Assembly: GCF_022637395.1 (NCBI RefSeq)
Contig: NZ_CP093338.1
Coordinates: forward strand, 682,001-746,000
Length of the DNA stretch: 64,000 bases
From: Shinella sp. H4-D48
Lineage (GTDB): Bacteria > Pseudomonadota > Alphaproteobacteria > Rhizobiales > Rhizobiaceae
Direction of reading: 5' to 3'
Both the position numbers and the translations under genes were made by a program. Shown piece by piece: positions 61,020 through 64,000 of the stretch. The first letter of the stretch is position 1, and each line of letters opens with the position of its first letter. Under the pieces are notes generated by a model. It saw only the letters and a program-made list of their open reading frames with translations, had not been told where the DNA came from and did no database searches.

Positions 61020-61802
61020 ATGTCCAGTCGCAGCCGCAGCATTGCCATCCTCGAGCTTCTGACAGGCCACCCGTGGGGGCTGAAAATGCCCGAGATCGCA
61101 TCGACGCTTGCAATTCCCCTGCCGGCCACGACCCGCGTCTTATCGAGCCTTGTCGCCTCTGGCTACATATTGGGATCGCTGTCCGGGAAGGAGGGCGTGT
61201 TCCGGCTGAGCCCCAAACTGCCCGCCCTCGGACTTGCATTTCTCGGTGCGACCGGTGTGACGGATCTCGTTCAGCCGATTCTGGACGATCTGGCGAAAAA
61301 GACCGGTGAGCTTGTCCGGCTCGCCATCATATCCGGCGACAAGTTGACATGGGTCGCGGAATCCCAAGGTGCTCGCAGCGGCCTGCTTTATAATCCCGAA
61401 GCGGGAAAGGACGTCTATCTGCCGGCAAGCGCCAATGGCCAGGCCTGGCTCTGCTGCCTGCCCGACGACCAAATCCGTCAGATGATGGAGCACGAAGACT
61501 TCGCCCGTCCGGATGTCGGCCCAGGCGCCCCCAGGACCATCGACGCCTTGCTGGACGCGATTTCAAGCGCCCGGCAAAGGGGGTTCGCAAGTGTAAGGGA
61601 CAGCTACACCATCGGCACATCGGCCATGGCAGTCGCCATTGCGCGGCAACCGGGAAACGTGCCGATCGGGACTCTGAGTGTCGCCGGCCCGGCAATGCGA
61701 CTGAATGAAACGCGCATGATGGAGGTGTTCCCGTGGCTTAGCGCGAGCGCAAGGGAACTTGCGGCGTCAAGCGCTTCTTCTCCGCTGTTCAGCATGGCTT
61801 GA
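61020..61802 (+). CDS. IclR-family transcriptional regulator (tandem copy B)
   Basis: A 260-residue IclR protein clearly related to copy A (GARSGLLYNPEAG, YLPASANGQAWL, GTSAMAVAIARQPG), but with a different HTH (LKMPEIASTLAIPLPATTRV). Same operon, 3 nt after copy A. The effector-domain similarity points to a local duplication, so the two may form homo- or heterodimers or share the ligand while reading different sites. Confidence 0.9.
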   Translation: MSSRSRSIAILELLTGHPWGLKMPEIASTLAIPLPATTRVLSSLVASGYILGSLSGKEGVFRLSPKLPALGLAFLGATGVTDLVQPILDDLAKKTGELVRLAIISGDKLTWVAESQGARSGLLYNPEAGKDVYLPASANGQAWLCCLPDDQIRQMMEHEDFARPDVGPGAPRTIDALLDAISSARQRGFASVRDSYTIGTSAMAVAIARQPGNVPIGTLSVAGPAMRLNETRMMEVFPWLSASARELAASSASSPLFSMA

Positions 61803-61909
61803 ACCCGGACATCAATCCGCCATCACGCCTGCTCTTGTGACATTGAGGGTGGAACCGCTGCCGAGCAGGCCCGCAGACAAATCTACAATCAGTTCCAGGT
61901 GTTCTACGG

Positions 61910-62797
61910 TCAGCCGGTCAGGGCCAAGCCGCCTTGGCGGCCGACGTCCCTTTCGATTTCTCGTACGAGCGTGTCTAGAGCCGGGTTTCTCGACTTGCGT
62001 GCGCGCCGCACGACATACGCCAGCGGCGGCGGCGGCGGCAGTCGGCCGGTCATAATCTGCATCTCACTCTGGATATAGCGGTCACTCAGCAACGCGACAC
62101 CCATTGTCGCGTTGACCGCGGACACGATACCAGCCGCACTTGAACACTCGAATACGGTTTCAAGAACGGCATCGTCCTGGCCTATGTCGAGCGCCCACTT
62201 TCTATAGAAGCAATCCTCATCGAACGACAAAAATGGTATAGGGTCATCGTGCCCGATGACCAGCTCGGGATGCTTCACCCAGTGAAGCCGTTCCCTGTAA
62301 AGCACGACATCGGTCGGGCGTACTTCATGGTTGAAGACCTGAACAACAGCGGCATCAAGCTCGCCACGCTCCAGCATGGCGCGCAGGACCAGGCTCATGC
62401 GGACCTTGGTTCGGACAGTGACGTTCGGGTGAAGCCGGCGGAAGCGGCCAAGAATGCGAGCAAGGTCGCTGCAGGCCGTGTCTTCGGTGAATCCGAGGAG
62501 AAGCCTTCCTGCCAGAGGCGTTTTTGACAGGCTTAGGAGCGCCTCATCGTGCATTCCCAGGATGCGCGCGGCATAGTCCAAGAGATCCTCACCGGCGGCT
62601 GTGAACATGGATGCGCCGGCTTTGCGGCCGAGTAGCTCGCAGTCGAGGCTCACTTCAAGGCGCTTGATCTTATGGCTTACAGCGGATTGTGAAAGACCCA
62701 ACGCCGCCGCCGCTTTTGTTACGCTGCCATGGTGCCGGATTGCGGAAAGCGCCCGCAGCGCATCGATTTCAAGTCTGCGACTGTTCAATTCGTTCAT
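61910..62797 (-). CDS. LysR-family transcriptional regulator
   Basis: A 295-residue LysR protein with HTH GSVTKAAAALGLSQSAVSHK followed by a standard effector domain (PLAGRLLLGFTEDTACSDLA, GHDDPIPFLSFDEDCFY). ATG 62797 is used; upstream residues of the open frame are not LysR-like. Within it, a GGCGGC-type run near 62024-62040 encodes a Pro-rich PPPPPL bend. Divergent from the EamA exporter gene, its probable target. Confidence 0.88.
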   Translation of the reverse strand: MNELNSRRLEIDALRALSAIRHHGSVTKAAAALGLSQSAVSHKIKRLEVSLDCELLGRKAGASMFTAAGEDLLDYAARILGMHDEALLSLSKTPLAGRLLLGFTEDTACSDLARILGRFRRLHPNVTVRTKVRMSLVLRAMLERGELDAAVVQVFNHEVRPTDVVLYRERLHWVKHPELVIGHDDPIPFLSFDEDCFYRKWALDIGQDDAVLETVFECSSAAGIVSAVNATMGVALLSDRYIQSEMQIMTGRLPPPPPLAYVVRRARKSRNPALDTLVREIERDVGRQGGLALTG

Positions 62798-62950
62798 TAC
62801 CTGTCCGCCTGGTTCTCTGGATGACCCTACCATAAACCACAGCAATCATGACATTCTTTAAGGAGATGTCATGTGCTCATCGATATTTGTCATGTGCGTT
62901 GATGACGCTTTCGTCTTAGCGGTGGTGGCGTTTCACATCACAAAGATCCT

Positions 62951-63847
62951 ATGACTGACCCCGCCACTTCATCCACCGCAGATAGCCACCATCCACTGTT
63001 GTGGCCATTGCTGGCAACACTCCTCATCATCGGATGGAGTTCGGGCTTCGTTGGCATCCGCTATGCCAATCAGGAAGCAAGCGTCATGCTCCTGCTCTTC
63101 TGGCGCACATTGCTCTCGGGATTAATCCTTCTTCCCTTCGCGTTGATGATCGGACCGAGGATTTCCCTGCGTGCGGTGAAAGATCAGGCGTTGTTCGGCA
63201 TCATGGCGGTTTTCCTTTACCTTGGAGGCTTCGCCCTTGCTATCGAGCAGAGGGTGCCCACCGGACTGGTCGCGCTTATCGCCGACCTTCTTCCGCTCGC
63301 CATTGCGGTGCTCTCACAACCGGTGCTCGGTGAAAGCCTCACGGCTCGGCAGTGGCTCGGAACTGCAATTGCCGTCCTTGGCGTTCTGGTCGTCTCCTTC
63401 GACAGCCTCAGCTTCGGTACCGCGCCGGCGTGGGCCTACGGTCTCACAGTCGGTTCGATGCTTGTGTTTGCGGTCGCGTCGGTCCTCCACAGGAAACGCA
63501 AGACGCAGACCATGAAGGTTCACCAAAGCCTTTGCATCCAGATGCTGGTGGGGTCTGTTCTCTTCGGTCTGTGCGCATCGATGCAGGGCCGTCTTGCCCC
63601 ACCGATGACCCGGGACTTCGCAATCGGAATGATCTGGCTTGTGCTGGTAGCGACTTTCCTGGCCTATGCGGTCTACTATACCAGTCTTCGGCTGTTCCCG
63701 GCCGCCAAGGTGAGCGCTGCCATCTATCTCAGCCCACCCGTGACAATGATATGGGCATGGATCTTGTTTTCGGAGCCTCTGACCGTCGCGATGTTCGCCG
63801 GAGCCGCGGTAACGCTTGTCGGCATCTGGATGACCTCGCGAGGCTGA
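62951..63847 (+). CDS. EamA/DMT-family transporter
   Basis: A 298-residue, ten-helix drug/metabolite exporter. The two EamA repeats are visible: GWSSGFVGIRYANQEASVML and, in the second half, MIWLVLVATFLAYAVYYTSL followed by SAAIYLSPPVTMIWAWILFS. Members export amino acids, nucleosides or drugs. Divergent from a LysR gene, the classic arrangement of a regulator-exporter pair. Substrate unknown. Confidence 0.9.
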   Translation: MTDPATSSTADSHHPLLWPLLATLLIIGWSSGFVGIRYANQEASVMLLLFWRTLLSGLILLPFALMIGPRISLRAVKDQALFGIMAVFLYLGGFALAIEQRVPTGLVALIADLLPLAIAVLSQPVLGESLTARQWLGTAIAVLGVLVVSFDSLSFGTAPAWAYGLTVGSMLVFAVASVLHRKRKTQTMKVHQSLCIQMLVGSVLFGLCASMQGRLAPPMTRDFAIGMIWLVLVATFLAYAVYYTSLRLFPAAKVSAAIYLSPPVTMIWAWILFSEPLTVAMFAGAAVTLVGIWMTSRG

Positions 63848-63908
63848 AAAGAGCGCAGTCGGCGGCCGCAATGCAAACGGAAAAGATCATCGGACCAATG
63901 GCCGCGTG

Positions 63909-64000
63909 CTAGCGGATAGCACTCTTTCTGAGAACATTTTCCATGAAGCTCCTGATGAACGCCGCAGATACTGCTTTTTCCTTCAGGACGGCGATTGTCT
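63909..64000 (-). CDS. Possible C-terminal end of a minus-strand gene, cut by window end
   Basis: The frame reads TIAVLKEKAVSAAFIRSFME to a TAG at 63911-63909, without interruption from the window end. It is reminiscent of the tail of a LysR effector domain, but 30 codons are too few for a firm call. A competing plus-strand frame starts at ATG 63943. Low confidence. Confidence 0.3.
   Translation of the reverse strand, partial: TIAVLKEKAVSAAFIRSFMENVLRKSAIR

Noticed and set aside
59091-61070. 659-codon open frame suggesting a long alcohol dehydrogenase fusion
   Set aside because: The first ~317 codons are antisense to the IclR genes and the palindromes, without family resemblance. ATG 60119 has an ideal Shine-Dalgarno and the canonical protein start.
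62024-62040. GGC triplet run as a microsatellite
   Set aside because: It is in the coding frame of a LysR gene and gives a short proline-rich stretch. No evidence of variation.
1-64000. CRISPR array, tRNA/rRNA, integrase-tRNA attachment site or prophage
   Set aside because: No regularly spaced repeats, no cloverleaf ending in CCA, no integrase or phage gene was seen on either strand.

Overview
The window looks like an accessory, catabolism-rich stretch of a secondary replicon (megaplasmid or chromid) from an alphaproteobacterium of the Rhizobiaceae or a close relative. The reasons are high GC, Shine-Dalgarno-led operons, a SyrB-like regulator, the NAGGN osmoprotectant operon, creatinase, and many TRAP/ABC uptake systems, each beside its own regulator. 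There are no rRNA, tRNA, CRISPR or replication genes. The replicon type is inferred, not seen.

Layout. (1) 1-3509: a flavin reductase cut by the window edge, a PucR-type regulator and a DUF1185 'amino acid synthesis' protein, then a decayed IS5-type transposase. (2) 3759-7375: a minus-strand operon of split transketolase, short-chain dehydrogenase and TIM-barrel isomerase. (3) 7655-15240: two paralogous TRAP transporters in inverted orientation around a beta-hydroxyacid dehydrogenase and a LysR regulator. (4) 15544-19875: a GntR regulator with 4-hydroxybutyrate dehydrogenase-like and CoA-acylating aldehyde dehydrogenase genes, divergent from an HMG-CoA lyase-like gene; two palindromic operator candidates lie between them. 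(5) 20188-22483: a dead FAD oxidoreductase and a Fic protein. (6) 22694-28910: an RbsABC-like transporter operon that ends in a BlcC/AttM-like lactonase, with a divergent GntR regulator. (7) 29442-34302: the NAGGN operon (M42 peptidase, asnO, ngg). (8) 34303-36022: gene debris and a LacI regulator that has lost its first DNA-binding helix. (9) 36824-44409: an amide-utilisation operon, amiC-amiR, five-gene UrtABCDE-like ABC transporter, acetamidase/formamidase. (10) 44650-52800: a decayed malate/lactate-type dehydrogenase, a phospholipase D-like protein, LysR plus creatinase, two SyrB-like coiled-coil proteins, and small enzymes. (11) 52931-61802: a polar amino acid-type ABC transporter with shikimate dehydrogenase-like, CoA-transferase, MaoC hydratase and zinc alcohol dehydrogenase genes, facing two tandem IclR regulators across a set of palindromes. 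(12) 61910-64000: LysR, an EamA exporter and a clipped gene end.

How it fits together. The window is mainly a collection of 'import plus first catabolic steps plus dedicated regulator' modules for small polar molecules: amides, creatine, lactones or hydroxy acids, sugar acids, and aromatic-type acids. One feature recurs: each of the five exported binding-protein genes is followed within about 8-32 nt by a perfect GC-rich hairpin. In the two TRAP operons that hairpin lies inside the next coding sequence. Substrate assignments are inferences from family membership. No wholly new defence or mobile system was seen. The most promising uncharacterised pathways are the lactonase-transporter operon, the GntR/4HB/HMG-lyase cluster and the twin-IclR CoA-transferase cluster.
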